Position numbers and translations under genes: made by a program
DNA from: Stagonosporopsis chrysanthemi
Taxonomy: Eukaryota > Ascomycota > Dothideomycetes > Pleosporales > Didymellaceae
Length of the DNA: 64,000 bases
NCBI GenBank assembly: GCA_022560025.1
Contig: JAFISE010000018.1
Span: 230,775 to 294,774, forward strand
Reading direction: 5' to 3'
Shown here: positions 63,133 to 64,000 of the stretch, one piece after another
Numbering within the stretch: the first letter of the stretch is position 1
Layout of the letters: the number at the start of each line of letters is the position of its first letter
Notes under the pieces: model-generated
What the model was told of the DNA's origin: nothing
Database searches by the model: none
The model's input: the letters and a program-made list of their open reading frames with translations, nothing else

Positions 63133-64000
63133 GATGGGTGAGGTGCCGCGTGCAACGCAACAGGCGCGGAGGGGAGGTGCGATTGGCCGGGCGACTGGCG
63201 AGCGGCTCGTGAAGCAGGAGGGCGGCGGCGACGTCTAGGCGAGCGCGGAGCGAGCGAAGGGTGCGCGTAGCGGGAGCGGTGGGTAGGAATGCGACGTGTC
63301 TCGGCGGGAGCGCGTGCAGCAGTGCAGCGGTGGACGGCGAGCGGCGGGGACGGGCGAGTGGCTGGGCGAGACCGAGAGCGCGTCGCGGGGGCAGAGAGGC
63401 AGGTTCCACGGGGGGACGAGACGAGACGAGACGACGGGCAGCAAGCGAGCGAGGGGAGGGCGGGCGGTGTGGCGCGGCGTGGTGCGGTGTGGTGCGCGGT
63501 GATGCGGTGCGGTGCGGTGCGGAGGGTGCGGTGTGGTGCCGGGCGTTGCGCAGTCGGGGGCGGTGCAGCGACAGACAGGACGGGCGGCGAGGGCGAGGGC
63601 GAGCAGCGGGAGGCAGTGGGCGCAGACGGCTGGAGGCAGCGGGCGGGCAGCTTATAACAATGGCGGCAGCGGGCGCGGTGCGGTCAGGCAGTCGGCGGGG
63701 CCGAGAAGCAGAGCGGCGAGCGTCGAGCGTCGAGCGTCGAGCGTGGGTGCGAGGACGAAGCTGCGTCCAGGCGCGCAGGCCCCAGGCCCCGACACGGCCG
63801 CAGGGTCGCAGCCGCTTGGCTGCCCGGGCGTCCGCAACGACGCCGCCAGACACTGCCCTCACGACACGCCGCCCCGTACCGCCCGCTGCTCCCAGCCTGC
63901 AGCGCCCCCAGCCGCGCATCCGCCGCCGCCCAGCGCGTTTCCTCTGCAGCGTCGCAGGCCGGCCGCCAGCACGCCCGCCAGCTGCCCCGAGTGGTCGTGG
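63133..64000. other. GC-rich upstream region of the Rho gene with short repeats
   Basis: Very GC-rich, with GCGGT-type arrays (about 63480-63535) and a 7-bp CGTCGAG repeat (63718-63744). Long frames here have Arg/Ser/Ala-rich products that look like composition artefacts. It holds the promoter and 5' UTR of the Rho gene. Confidence 0.5.
63718..63744. repeat. 7-bp CGTCGAG tandem repeat
   Basis: About 3.9 perfect units within GC-rich DNA upstream of the Rho gene. Confidence 0.85.

Noticed and set aside
63086..63919. 277-codon minus-strand frame upstream of the Rho gene
   Set aside because: The product is made of Arg, Pro, Ser, Ala and His from short GC repeats. It overlaps the Rho first exon in another frame and shows no coherent fold.

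Overview
The window looks like nuclear chromosomal DNA of a filamentous ascomycete (Pezizomycotina, possibly Dothideomycetes; the class is inferred, not shown). Genes are dense on both strands. Most are split by introns of about 45-70 nt with GTAAGT/GTATGT-type donors, CTAAC/CTGAC-like branch sites and CAG/TAG acceptors. Several products occur only in fungi: chitin deacetylase with CBM18 modules, DUF3112 and DUF6604 proteins, AIM9-like kinase, Mgm101 and a Zn2Cys6-type regulator. Exon coordinates were worked out by hand from splice sites and reading frame.

Layout. 0-5 kb: the last codons of a plus-strand gene ending in KDEL, an S6K/Psk1-type AGC kinase (-), and an intron-bearing tRNA-Thr(AGT). 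5.4-12.7 kb: a secreted chitin deacetylase with three C-terminal CBM18 modules (-), a 3.3 kb stretch without a recognisable gene, and a secreted PI-PLC-X-like protein (-). 13-24.3 kb: a housekeeping block with UTP17/WDR75 (-) head-to-head with the RNA polymerase subunit RPB10 (+), RCC1/Pim1 (-), a secreted or vacuolar 5'-nucleotidase-like phosphoesterase (+) and a DUF3112 membrane protein (-). 25.5-32 kb: two fungal membrane proteins of unknown role, a damaged-looking CorA-like gene (-) and a TB2/DP1/HVA22 (Yop1-like) membrane-shaping protein (+). 32-40 kb: mitochondrial genes MGM101 (+), AIM9-like (+) and an ABC1/ADCK kinase (-), with a Kelch protein (-) among them. 40-47.8 kb: a Baeyer-Villiger-type monooxygenase (-), a secreted M28 aminopeptidase (+) and the GTPase Arl1 (+). 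48-54.5 kb: an accessory stretch with a degenerate Zn2Cys6 regulator (+), a tRNA-Arg(ACG), an O-methyltransferase (-), a SRPBCC protein (-) and a secreted lactonase-type beta-propeller (+). 55.6-64 kb: an unknown small protein (+), a DUF6604 protein (-), mitochondrial ribosomal protein mL40 (+) followed at once by a decayed 97-bp tandem repeat, and a Rho2-type GTPase (-) with a GC-rich upstream region.

The most unusual object is the tRNA-Arg(ACG) at 49832-49967. Besides a normal anticodon-loop intron it carries a 54-nt insertion in the T-loop. The insertion has every hallmark of a spliceosomal intron (GTAAGT donor, CTAAC branch site, CAG acceptor), and removing it restores a perfect 72-nt cloverleaf. 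A spliceosomal or introner-like intron inside a nuclear tRNA gene, interrupting the polymerase III B box, would be very unusual.

Other points of interest are a chitin deacetylase whose long hairpin-containing intron could switch the CBM18 array on or off, RIP-like decay of the minisatellite, and a CorA-like gene with two in-frame stops.
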